Origin: Coenobita brevimanus
Lineage: Eukaryota; Arthropoda; Malacostraca; Decapoda; Coenobitidae
Assembly: GCA_032717465.1 (NCBI GenBank)
Contig: CM064712.1
Coordinates: 24,426,227-24,490,226 of the forward strand
Length of the DNA stretch: 64,000 nt
Direction of reading: 5' to 3'
The position numbers were made by a program, and so were the translations under genes. Under the pieces are notes generated by a model. It was not told the origin of the DNA and did not search any database. It worked only from the letters and a program-made list of their open reading frames with translations. This document shows, piece by piece, positions 21,450 through 31,619 of the stretch; position 1 is the first letter of the stretch, and each line of letters starts with the position of its first letter.

Positions 21450-21866
21450 AACAAACACGCATCCACAACCACACGCACATCCACAAACACGCACATCCAC
21501 AAACACGCATCCACAAACACACGCATCCACAAACACGCATTCACAAACACGCATCCACAAACACGCACATCCCCATGCACAAGCACATCCCCATGCACAC
21601 GCATTCACAAACACACGCATCCACAAACACGCACATCGACAAACACGCATATCCACAAACACACACATCCACAAACGCGCTCATCCACAAACACGCACCT
21701 ACACAAGCACGCACATCCACAAACACGCATATCCACAAACACGCACATCCACAAACACGCACAAACGCACACACACACATCCACAAACACGCACATCCAC
21801 AAACACGCACATCCACAAACACGCACATCCACAAACACGCACATCCACAAACACGCACATCAACAA
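21450..21866. repeat. 16-bp minisatellite (ACATCCACAAACACGC)
   Basis: About 26 imperfect units. Because 16 is not a multiple of three, all frames cycle through the same codons, which keeps several Cys/Val-rich or Thr/His-rich frames open on both strands. None is a gene. Confidence 0.95.
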
Positions 21867-21952
21867 CTACACATGCATGGTGACACATTTTAAAAACTTA
21901 TTCTTGCTTCTACGACGCGATTCTCTTCAGGCGAATCGAGTGTCCTGTCATT

Positions 21953-22160
21953 TTTTTTTTTTTTTTTTTTTTTTTGGCGGGAAGATGAAAGAACCGAAGG
22001 CCAGGAGCCCGCAAAGTGTTCCCTCCAAGTATAAAACAGAATCAAGATAACAGAGAGCCAATTCAAGATCCTTTCATTTCAAAATGCCTGGACACACAGC
22101 GTTTGAAAGACAGGAGGTCATAGGCAGTAGGAAATACAGACAGAGGCTTTGAATTAGCCA
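21953..22160 (-). mobile_element. 3' fragment of the CR1-group LINE family at 28403
   Basis: On the plus strand GAACCGAAGGCCAGGAGCCC, GTTCCCTCCAAGTATAAAAC and TGCCTGGACACACAGCGTTT match 28430-28545 closely. The T run at 21953-21974 is the poly(A) tail of this minus-strand copy. It is 5'-truncated. Confidence 0.75.
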
Positions 22161-22284
22161 AACCTCTCGACTTTTAAAGGTATCTTCTAAGTTAAATATA
22201 CACGTCTGAAAATAGCAATAAGAAAAAAAAGACAATACCAGGAAATAGATTAAATATGGCGTTTATTCTGTGTTTCTAAATACA

Positions 22285-22499
22285 AGACGCCTGGTGGTCT
22301 AAAGATCAGGACGCTCCACTAGGGATGACGGCCTTGCGTAGTTTCGATCCTCAGGATGTGACTGGAGGTATTTTAATTACGTATTGGTACCTTGGCAAGT
22401 ACGCTGGTTGTCCTTCTTTAAAATGTAATGGACTACGTTAGCCAAACCTCGGGTCCCTATCCTTCCAGGGTGTAATAAGGGATGTTTTGTGAGTTTCAT

Positions 22500-22535
<36 letters not shown>
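22285..22535 (+). mobile_element. Probable tRNA-derived SINE with (AC)n end
   Basis: CTGGTGGTCTAAAGATCAGG is A-box-like and GTAGTTTCGATCCTC (about 22338) is B-box-like, at tRNA-like spacing. The unrelated body ends in an AC run at 22502-22533. The opening CCTGGTGGT resembles the minus-strand SINE at 50290-50500, so the two may be one family. Confidence 0.5.
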
Positions 22536-22537
<2 letters not shown>

Positions 22538-22599
22538 TAACATAAGCAAACATACAGACGCACAGGTAGACGGTGGTGGTGGTGGTGGTGGGGGCAGAG

Positions 22600-22970
22600 A
22601 ACCCCGACATGGTATTTCAATTAGTTGCCGAACAAAGGTCCTTTGAGGGCACCTAATGGCACCATTTACACGCCATGGCATTATCGGAGGGTGGCTGGGG
22701 CGATGGACGGCCGCACACCACTGCCAAAACACCTTTAATGAGGCACATTGTGCGAGGGAATTATTTGCATGTATTACCAGCACAAGACGTCTCATTAACT
22801 CCCATTGATGGTGATGTGAGCAACAACTACGCTGCCTAATTAGTTTGTGAATATTTTTTAATGGAAAGGCTGGCGGCATAATGCAGCCAAAAAATGTGCT
22901 GTTCAGCTTTTTTCTGCACGAGGAAGTTTTATTAATATCGCTACAGAAAAGCCCTGTGTTAATAGTAAAT
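22600..22970. promoter_or_regulatory. Possible conserved non-coding element
   Basis: This non-repetitive, balanced stretch has homeodomain/POU-type motifs: an octamer ATTTGCAT (22763-22770), the palindrome CTAATTAG (22836-22843) and further AT-rich cores. A long minus frame spans it (22502-23014) but shows no domain. Conservation cannot be tested here. Confidence 0.2.
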
Positions 22971-23174
22971 CTATCAGACAAGAACTTAGCCCATTTTTGT
23001 ACTAAGGCATACAAGTAGTACTGGAAATGTGTGTGTTCATGTCATAGCTGTCATTATATCATACATGGTGCTTGGGGGTCAGGTATAATGAAAATTTAAT
23101 TAAGACCATAACAAAGATTGCTGCTAATTGCAGATTCCTTCTATAGAAAAGTCACATTTCTTCTCGACACAAGA

Positions 23175-23175
<1 letters not shown>

Positions 23176-23222
<47 letters not shown>
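23176..23222. repeat. (AT)n microsatellite
   Basis: An AT run with one interruption. Confidence 0.9.
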
Positions 23223-23469
23223 CATTTAACGACTGAGGATAGATAGGAGTAGGATAATGAAATGGTCATTCCACGACGGAACCTTTACTTCATTGACGTC
23301 AGCAAGCAATACACTTAGCCAGGCCTCATTGCTCTCAGGTTGAAAATTTCTGTGCAATTGAAAATGTCGTAAATGTTTAACATTGGCCGTATGTGCAGAG
23401 GGTCACAGCATTCCGAACACGCCTCCTGGGGTGGGTGTGGGTGAGGGTGGAGGGCGCGGCGGCAAACTT

Positions 23470-23565
23470 AATCTGATTGCTGTTAGCGGGTGGGTGGGTT
23501 GGGTGGGGGTGGGGTTGGGTAAAGTGGGTTGGGGTAGGTAGAGTCAGGGTGGGCAAGGGGCTGGT
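23470..23565 (+). repeat. G-run cluster, possible G-quadruplex
   Basis: GGGTGGGTGGGTTGGGTG and further GGG/GGGG runs continue for about 60 bp with loops of 1-4 bases, which satisfies the usual G4 pattern. Confidence 0.6.
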
Positions 23566-24029
23566 GGGAAGGATGGCAGCTGCAGGATCCTCGTGCCAAA
23601 CTTCTGGTAAGGCCGACGCTAAACCTTTTCTGCCGTCCAATAAGTTTCCCATCATCACTATTATATATCATTAGCTACTGCTTTTTTTCTCATAGCATGT
23701 TTCCAGTTTGACCGATCGTTCCCAAAAGCCCAGCAGTCCTCCTATATGCCACATATCTTCCTTTCCCCCTTAGTAATATTTTTCTTGATGTATTCTGTGC
23801 CTGAAGATGGTGAAAATGTCTCCACTCTGTGCGTCATCAGAGCATTCATTGGCCTCTTCCCGGCGACGAGAACACTGCCCTGGATATTAGTGAGTTGGGT
23901 ACTATCATACATGGGGGAAATTGGATTCTGTTTACATTATATTAGTCTTTGTTGAAGTATGTTTAGCTCTAGTGACCTTTCATTTTTCTGTACATTAAAG
24001 ATTACGTTAGAGCAGAATGTTGTAATCCA
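23566..24029. other. Intergenic sequence, no gene seen
   Basis: Short frames only. No domain or convincing splice structure. Confidence 0.4.
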
Positions 24030-25510
24030 ATAAGGACTCCCTCACAACACAACGTTAGAGCATTCCACTCCACAAACACCTTGCGAACCAACCCCACACA
24101 ACACGCATCTGACGGCATCAACTCCATGCCACCAGCAAAACATGCACTCCTTACAACAATAGTCCTAAGTACAGCCTTTGTTGCTATCCCCCGACGCAAA
24201 CCAATCACCAAAATCTACAACACAGGCATAGATAACAACACCAAACACTGGCTTGTCTACTACTCATCTATTAGGCAGGCTCATGATACACTCCACTACA
24301 AGTCAACACGAACGCAGACCTTCACTATCCGAGTTCTATGGGGTCCTGTTCAGTCACTCACACTTTTCAAGATATGCATGCATGACATTCGTACACCCCA
24401 GCCGTTCACAAACATTGCCTCATGTGCAGGTGACATTATCATAAGAAAGTAACGAGACACCACATAACAGACACGGCCCTCACGCTGCAACAAGACTACA
24501 TCAACACACTTCTGGCACTGATCGAGAATGACAGGCTGATAATTTCTTGAGTCAGATGCACCACCACACTTATCACCAGCAGCAATCATGAACACAGGTG
24601 CACCCCTAACATTACACTTAACAATGTACCCGTGCCACACACCCTCCACTAAAATCCTCGGAGATATATAGCACTGGATCCACCCTTGAATCAAAGAATA
24701 TGTCATTAAGACATCAAGTTTGGTGCATCCACGGACTCAACAAACTTGGGGCAGGGATAGACTTTGGATAACAAAAAGAAACTGTTTCCCTTATCAACGA
24801 ACAGTATATTAGGTCAGTGATGTCCTGTGCCTCCCTGACTTGGACCCCTATCCTGTCTAACACCAACTAGAACACCATACAGAACAGTTCTCTATGCATC
24901 ACCACTGGCAGCACCAAAACCACACCCACAGCTCACTTATGCTACGATATCAAAGTCTTCACTGTCAGAGAATATCTTGACATGAGAGAGGCACAGTTCC
25001 ACGTGGCAGTCTGTGCTAACACACGACACCCGTGTCGTTACGTAACAAAGCCACACAACACATCTACGCACATACATCAGACATTTCCAGACCCTCTTCA
25101 ACAACATTTCGCCTCCAGTTATTCCAGCAGCAGCAATACAAAAACACCTACATACCCTTTCACGGGCAGGGTAATACAACATCTCCATCAGAACACTATA
25201 CTTCAAGCCTTCCTCTCGAGACCCACCCATCAGAGACCTGATCGAGTTCACCTAGGTAGGCTTAGATCAGGACATCACCCAGCCCTCCTCAGTTACCAGC
25301 TTAATTTCATCTTGGGTGGAATCAGAGATGACACGTGCCCTGCTTGTACAATATGCCCACACAACATAATACACATTATGGAGTGCTAAGCATACACAAT
25401 TACGCAGACACAACGTTAATGGCGCAGGGGACGTGTGGGATGACCCCATAGGGACAGTTGCACACCAACAGTCGACGAGTCTGCTATGCCAGGCATGACC
25501 AAAGCTGAGC
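24030..25510 (+). mobile_element. Degraded LINE relic
   Basis: Pieces of a reverse transcriptase and its C-terminal region occur in order but across several frames. The homology runs to about 25500, past a Cys/His cluster. It is a third LINE lineage, different from the CR1/L2 and RTE elements in this window, and much older. Confidence 0.6.
24081..25389 (+). pseudogene. LINE reverse transcriptase relic, catalytic motif lost
   Basis: The first piece (24081-24452) contains TTIVLSTAFVAIPRR, which corresponds to the SKAFD-type block, and WGPVQSLTLFKICMHDI, which corresponds to the GVPQGSVLSPTLF block. It then has CAGD at the place of the YADD catalytic motif. Later pieces include TKILGDI (the LGV block) and a long C-terminal frame (24982-25389) with DRVHLGRLRSGHHPALLSYQ and a CPACTICPHNIIHIMEC cluster typical of the tail of several LINE clades. 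Many stops and frame changes separate the pieces. Loss of the aspartate pair means it is inactive. The clade is uncertain. Confidence 0.6.
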
Positions 25511-25559
25511 AACAACAACAACAATAACATATAATTAGTTACCGGAACACTTCTGTCGG

Positions 25560-26480
25560 CATTAATTGCCTAATCAACGTAACATTTCAACAAAGGCAAC
25601 CCCCACCACCGCAACCTCCACAACAACTATACATCCAGCGTCACACCAACCAACCACACCACAACAAAAGCAATCCCACCGCCACAACCACCAAAAAAGT
25701 AACAATGACTGGCATAACAACTACCTCATCAGCTAAGACAGTCATTATCATCAACCACAATGACCACCATAACAGCAAGACAATCCAATAAGCTTCACCA
25801 TAGCAACCACAGCTCCTCACTAACTACCACTGCCAATCGACCACCACAGCAAGAGTAACAATATCTACCCGTCTAGCACCATATCAAGACCCCACCACCA
25901 CCACCACCACAGCCACAACCCACACGCCTTACTACCCACAGTACAATGAAAACAATGCCTCATGCAACGCAACAACCACCATACTAATAGAAGCTGGCAC
26001 ACAAACTCGTCAGAACTAGAGAGACGTGATTCCTGCCCCCACTCCCATCACGACAGTCACTTCCAGGGCATCACAACAACACCAACACAGTTGCATCCCC
26101 CACTTCAAAGCAAGAACACAACACCACTACAATCCTTCAATCTCCTTCCCATCAGGTCTCAGAGCACACATCAGAAGCAATCTCCACCACGTATCGCCCC
26201 CTATAATCACACCACAATCACCATCACGATAGTTCAAATCACCCCTGCCTCCTCACCACTACAACAATAGGCACCAACCTTCTTACCCTCCACCACCACA
26301 ACAGACAATTCTCCTTCCCACCACCACAGTACTCGTACACACAATCCTCCTTCCCCACCACCACCACAACAGACTCAATCCCCCTTCCCCACCACCACAA
26401 CAGACTCAATCCCCCTTCATCACAGCAAGTGCAATTTTCCTTCCCCTCCACCACCACATTGGCTACAGTCTTCCTTATTT
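25560..26480. repeat. ACC/CAA-rich low-complexity region
   Basis: About 900 bp of degenerate CCACCACAACA-type repeats. Near 26340-26425 a unit of about 35 bp (CACAACAGACTCAATCCCCC) is tandemly repeated. The Thr/Pro/His-rich frames are low-complexity products. Confidence 0.75.
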
Positions 26481-26689
26481 CTCCACCTTACCCACAACAC
26501 AGTAAACACAGTCCTCCCCCACCTCCTCCTGCTTCTAAACACAGCAAAACACAGCCTGCAGCGTCCTCAGCCACAAAGCCGTCACGCAGGGAGACAGCCG
26601 GATTGACAGCGGTGTTTGTGGCGTCAGTGACGGTCGAGTTAATGAATATTCTTTGATTCGCTGGCCACCTTGACACCTCCACTTGGTGG

Positions 26690-26935
26690 AGAGATTGGAG
26701 GAGAAGAGGGAGAGATGGAGAGACTGGAGATAAGATACTGGAGAGGAGAGACCAGGAAGATGTAGAGAAACTGGAGAGATGGAAAGGTTGAGAGACTGGA
26801 CAGATGGAGAAAGTGGAGAGATGAAGGGGCTTGGGAGATGAAGGGACCTAAGAGAAAAGAGTTTGATGAGGCGGAGAGACTAGATAGAGGGAGGGACTGG
26901 AGAGATGGAGAGACTGGAGAGATGGAGAGACTAAG
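26690..26935. repeat. Purine minisatellite (GGAGAGATGGAGAGACT)
   Basis: Imperfect 17-18-bp units of GGAGAGATGGAGAGACT type. Confidence 0.85.
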
Positions 26936-27022
26936 AAATATCACAGGGTTTTATGAAGAGATAGAGGGAGAGGGAAGTGGACAGAATGGAGGAAAGAAAG
27001 ATATGAGAGTTCCCCAATATTC

Positions 27023-27026
<4 letters not shown>

Positions 27027-27057
<31 letters not shown>
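27027..27057. repeat. (GA)n microsatellite
   Basis: A short GA run. Confidence 0.9.
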
Positions 27058-27059
<2 letters not shown>

Positions 27060-27264
27060 AGCGGTAAATTAGCTGATGGTGAAGATGCAGATGTTTGTCA
27101 AGATGGAGGTGCTGGGATAGATCAGTAGATAGTAGACACCATTAATGAGCAACACGCCAGTCAGTGTGGCACGTCTGAAGCTTAACAATGTACAGTATGC
27201 AGGGAATGAAGCAAAATGAGTGAAACATACATAGTTATTCACGCCAGTATTGAAAAAATATGGT

Positions 27265-27318
<54 letters not shown>
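27265..27318. repeat. (GT)n microsatellite
   Basis: A pure GT run of about 53 bp. Confidence 0.95.
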
Positions 27319-27345
27319 TTCGTTTCTTTCACGGGAACTGTAGAT

Positions 27346-27372
27346 CGACCTAATTCTATTTACATTAGGTCG
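27346..27372. other. Perfect 9-bp inverted repeat
   Basis: CGACCTAAT (27346-27354) and ATTAGGTCG (27364-27372) are separated by a 9-base loop. It may be part of a short element, but function and boundaries are unknown. Confidence 0.5.
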
Positions 27373-27670
27373 AAGTCCAGGGAGTGTCAGAAAAATACAT
27401 ATAAATTGGCGATCGCGCGCAACGCGACGGCGCGAAATTATCGGAAATTGCGACATGCAAAAATAATATTTGTCAACTTTTTGGTCAGAATTGGTCATTG
27501 TGGGCTCAATAACGGTGTGGAAACAAAGATAATGGTATTTGCAAATATTTGACAATGGAAAGGCTATTAGTCCCACAAATTTTTGTGGACAAGCACTAGT
27601 AATGTATAAGATGAAGGGTTGGGAGGATTCATATTAAAAGTTTTAGAAGGAAAGTATGAGAACATACACA

Positions 27671-27672
27671 CA

Positions 27673-27721
<49 letters not shown>
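27671..27721. repeat. (CT)n microsatellite
   Basis: A pure CT run. Confidence 0.95.
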
Positions 27722-27726
<5 letters not shown>

Positions 27727-28402
27727 CAAAACAAACCAGGCATGTGGTACCAAACGACATCCCTTTCCTTTCAACCCTCACGTCTCGTATCCTCCCACTT
27801 ACCCATATCCTTCCATCTTTAAAAATTTCCCCATTCCAGGTTTTTCATATATATCAAAAGTACAAAAATAAACTAAAATCTAACCTCGCTGGCTGTCACT
27901 GGCAGCATATGGCCAGGCTCTCACACGATGCAGTGGCGGGTCTTGAAGGCTGAAGGGTCGTGGGTCGTATCCCGTGAAGTTACGTAATGAAGATGATAAC
28001 AATTGATGCCTTGCGATATGGCTGATAAAAATGATGGCTTATGAAATGCGTGGAGAAAAAAAGTATACGACATACGAAATGGCCTATGAAAAAAAAAAAA
28101 AAAAAAAAAGTTTACGGAATGACAAAAAAAAAAAAAAAAAAGCCTTCCCGTGATCCTTTACCATGAAAAAAAAAGAAAAAAAAAAGCGACAAAGGTGAGG
28201 GGAAACGAATACTGAATTTAAGTTTGATGCGTAACGAAAGGGGGAAGAAACGAGCTTGAGTGGCAGCTCATTGATTGAAATTAATAAAGATAACTTAAGC
28301 AAAGAAGAAGAGGGTATGTATACTGAACATAGGTAGGATCATTTATAGAAGGGAAAAAGATATATAGCACTAAACTCGTAAAGGCGACAAAAACAAAGTT
28401 TT
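27722..28402. other. Intergenic sequence with poly(A) runs
   Basis: A runs lie at about 28089-28110 and 28124-28141, with A-rich sequence to 28186. A faint tRNA-like stretch (GGGTCGTGGGTCGTATCCC, about 27955) is too weak to call. No gene is seen. Confidence 0.4.
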
Positions 28403-29820
28403 TTTTTTATGCGAGGAAGAAGGAACCAAAGGCCATGAGCCCACAGTAACAGTTCCCTCCAAGAGAAAAACAAAATACAATAGAGAGCCAAATTCAAGAT
28501 CCGATCATTTTGAGATGCCTGGACACACTGCGTTTGAAAGACTGGAGATCATAGGCAGCAGGAAATACAGACAGAGGGAGACAGTTCCAGAGCTGACCTG
28601 TTGCATAAATGAAAGACTGGGAGTAACGGTTAACTCTTGCATTAGGGAGTTGGACAGAAAAGGGATGAGAGTTTGCTGCCAGACGGGTGCTACGCACCCG
28701 TCGTAGAGGTGGAAGAATGCAAGCAGACAGTTCAGAGGAGCAGTGACCTTTAAAGTAGCGATAGAAAAGAGATAAAGATGCAACAGTGCAGCGAAGAGAC
28801 AGAGGTTGAAGGGAGTCAGTAAGAGGAGGAGAGTTAATGAGATGAAAAGCCTTTTGACTCCACCCTATTGAGAAGGGCTGTATGTTGGGAGCCTCCCCAC
28901 ACATGAGAGTTGTACTCCACACAGGGGCGGATAAAACCCCTGTATAGAGTCAACAATTGTGCAGGGGTAAAGAAAGAGCGGAGTCGGCTTAGCACACCCA
29001 ATCTCTTGGAAGCAGATTTTACAAGAGATGTAATATGATCTTTCCAAGATAAGTCCCGAGTAAATGAAACCCCAAGCATGTTCAAGGATGATGCAGGATT
29101 AAGCTGAATATTATTAAACATTAGTGGGTATACCTGTGGAAGATTTTGTCGGGTTGATAGGTGTAAGAACTGAGTCTTAGATGCATTAAAAACCATATTA
29201 TTTTTACCCCAGTCAGAGATACGAGCCAAGTCAGACATTAGGTGTACCATAGCCTCATCCCTTGTTTGTTGAAGTAACTGTTGAGATGGGCGTTGCGGGA
29301 ACCGAATGGAAAGGTGAAGGGTGGAGTCATCAGCGTATGAGTGGATAGAGTTAGATGTACAGCTTAGAAGATCATTGATGAATAAAAGGAAGAGAGTTGG
29401 TGACAGGACAGAGCCCTGAGGAACACCGCTGTTGATAGATCTAGGAGAAGAATGAAGGCCGTCTACAACAGCAGCTATAGAACGACCAGAAAGGAAGCTA
29501 GCAATGAAGGCACAGATAGAAGGATAGAAACCGTAGGAGGGCAGTTTGGAAATTAAAGATTTATGCCAGACTCGATCGAAAGCCTTTGAGATGTCAAGTG
29601 CAATGGCAAAGCTTTCGCCAAAGTCCCGAAAGGAGGATGCCCAGGAGTCTGAAAGGTAGGTGAGAAGATCGCCAGTGGAGCGTCCCTGACAGAACCCGTA
29701 CTGACGATAGGAAAGAAGGTTGTGATAGGAAAGATGCCTTAAAATTTTTCTATTGAGAATTGACTCGAAAAATTTTGAAATACAGGACGTTAAAGCAATT
29801 GGAAGTGGGAAGTTATGCTC
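28403..29820 (-). mobile_element. CR1-group LINE, 5'-truncated
   Basis: Reverse transcriptase through to the 3' end is present. The T run at 28401-28410 on the plus strand is the poly(A) end of this minus-strand element. Clear RT homology begins at about 29814, so the endonuclease and N-terminal RT are missing. A sister 3' fragment lies at 21953-22160. Confidence 0.82.
28494..29814 (-). pseudogene. LINE reverse transcriptase, one frameshift
   Basis: The RT fragment copies LINE RNA in this family. Blocks in order on the minus strand are PIALTSCISKFFE, YGFCQGRSTGDLL, LDISKAFDRVWH, GVPQGSVLSPTLF, the catalytic YADD (29326-29337), MLGVSF and RPCVEYNSHVWGG, followed by a C-terminal domain ending near SVSRHLKM. 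The frame is continuous from 29814 to about 28850. There an A run (TCAAAAGG), apparently one base too long, shifts the rest (AFHLINSPPL onward) into the frame ending at 28494. The catalytic residues are intact. The motif style is CR1-group (L2/Crack/Daphne-like), which is an inference. Confidence 0.85.
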
Positions 29821-29927
29821 AGTAAACGTGGGATCGGTTATAAATGCGGAAGGATACGAGGAAGAAAGTTTGAAATGATGACAATAGCGAAAGAAAAAGG
29901 GATAAAAAAAAAGTTTGATGATAAAGA

Positions 29928-29960
<33 letters not shown>

Positions 29961-29961
29961 G
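29928..29961. repeat. (AAT)n microsatellite
   Basis: A short AAT run upstream of the LINE. Its translation adds Tyr repeats to the minus-strand frame that are not part of the RT. Confidence 0.9.
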
Positions 29962-30054
29962 GCACTCAAGCTCCCACAACTCATTCTTTGCTGGAATTCA
30001 CTCGTTTGGCGTAGCGACCTTGAGACACGTAATACGTACAGAATTAACCTGACG

Positions 30055-30150
30055 CAGCTCATGTGACTCAATCAGTTGAAGGAAACCGTCTGAGATTAAC
30101 TGGAAGAAAATGCTAGAGCTGCTCCAAACATGAGAGGGGTTAAATGAAAA
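30055..30150. repeat. Repeat F copy
   Basis: GCTAGAGCTGCTCCAAACATGAGAGG-like sequence, with an AATCAGTTGAAGGAAACCGTCTG-like part before it, parallels copies at 35903, 39505 and 53620. Confidence 0.4.
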
Positions 30151-30207
30151 GAAAGGTCTGAGATGTGGGAGAAGTGAATTGTTCTTGAGACCAATTGCAA
30201 AAAACTA

Positions 30208-30228
30208 AGTCAGAAGAGAGAGAGAGAG

Positions 30229-30267
<39 letters not shown>
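30208..30267. repeat. (GA)n microsatellite
   Basis: A GA run with one AAAA interruption. Confidence 0.92.
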
Positions 30268-30269
<2 letters not shown>

Positions 30270-30457
30270 ACAAAGGAGAATATGCAAGAAAGTGTCGCAT
30301 TCCATGTTGCTCAGTAGATGTAACACCCCTTCCTTTGCGATTTACTCTGCCAATAACACTTCAGTATTCTCATGTATTTTTGTGATGCCAACCATATCAA
30401 GAAGACAAGCACTTTTAGATGGCCTAAAATATTGACACCAAAATTACGTGACATAAC

Positions 30458-30560
30458 TTAACCCTTTCAAGCACAGTCACGCGATTCGCGTGATATCGGC
30501 TTGCATTCCGCCAGACACAGTCACGCGACTCGCGTCCTTAAGGCCCCTTCAAGGCCCAAA
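30458..30560. mobile_element. Possible piggyBac-type terminus
   Basis: TTAA (30458-30461) is followed by CCCTTTCAAGCACAGTCACG. Two copies of a CAGTCACGCGA / CGCGT palindromic motif lie 50 bp apart. The layout parallels the subterminal GGCGTCACTTT repeats of the piggyBac at 46275. The opposite end was not found. Confidence 0.35.
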
Positions 30561-31599
30561 AATATTCGTCAGAAAAAAACTTATAGGCCGATTTGCGTGA
30601 TTTTTTGGCGCGTCTTAGGGTAGCCAAGGCCTACTGGAGGTAAGTCATTGGCAACACTGCTTTGCCTTATCAGCCTCAGCCCGCTCCCTCCAACCTCAGT
30701 GTTTGTTGAGCAGTCAGCCAGTGATGTTTGACAGCTCGTGGTTCCCTTTAAATCGTCCATAATTCTCCTCCTCTTGCCCAAGGCAAAGACCCTATTGACT
30801 CAGTGAGATAATACATCGTATGTGAACATATAGTGATGTGATATTGTTGATGGAACATTCATATATGTATTGAAAAGCAATTCTGGCCGTTAGCAATCGT
30901 TGGGCCTTGGAGCCAGACACATGGTCAGTGTAGCGGGGTTGCACCACTCCACCCCCCCGTAGGCCGTATGGCGTGAGTGGAAATACGTATATAAATGAAG
31001 CCAAGGCATAAATATATATTGTGTGAAACATACTGTGGATGGCTTGGTGAAATTATGGAGCCAGCAAGCGTTATGTGTGGCATGAAACAGAGTGTTGTGA
31101 AGGGGCAAACCTGAAGTTGGGAGGGGAGAATTACCGGTGTTTTTAGGGCTGGAATTATTGTGATTCTGATAGTGTAAATGCGTATGGAATTGTATGAAAT
31201 ATACGTCAAACAAGCTGCGAGTTTCCGTGAACGAGTGTGGTGTGTGCTAAAAATAGCGTTGCCTCATACTCTCAGGGAGAAGCTGACTCACACACTACAT
31301 AACTCCTCATCTTCAAATCCGTGGTCTAACTGGATCAACACCCCTGGAGGAAGTGAGTTCTGCAAATTTTGTTGATATATGTAATAATCTATTACCATTA
31401 CCTCTCACACTTTCAGACAAGTATCCATTTTCTCCTACAGATTACACATATGAAAGAAAGTAAATCTCCACAGCAGTAACTATAGAAGAGTTATGTTTAT
31501 GTGTAGTAGGTTATAACAATAGAAAAACATCCATGGAAGATGTAATAGTCTGTACAGATAGGGGAAAAAGAAAGTTAGTAGCATAGTCTTCAGGCCGGT
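30561..31599. other. Intergenic sequence, no gene seen
   Basis: Overlapping short minus frames (30792-31213) show no domain. A CpG-richer patch lies near 30470-30620. Confidence 0.4.
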
Positions 31600-31619
31600 G
31601 TGCGAGGAAGAAACAGTGT

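Noticed and set aside
21246..21888. Cys/Val-rich proteins resembling metallothionein-like repeats
   Set aside because: The 16-bp minisatellite gives the same peptide in several frames and on overlapping frames; this is expected from the repeat alone.
22502..23014. A 170-codon minus-strand gene
   Set aside because: It begins and ends in low-complexity sequence and shows no domain or splice support; the interval fits better as non-coding.
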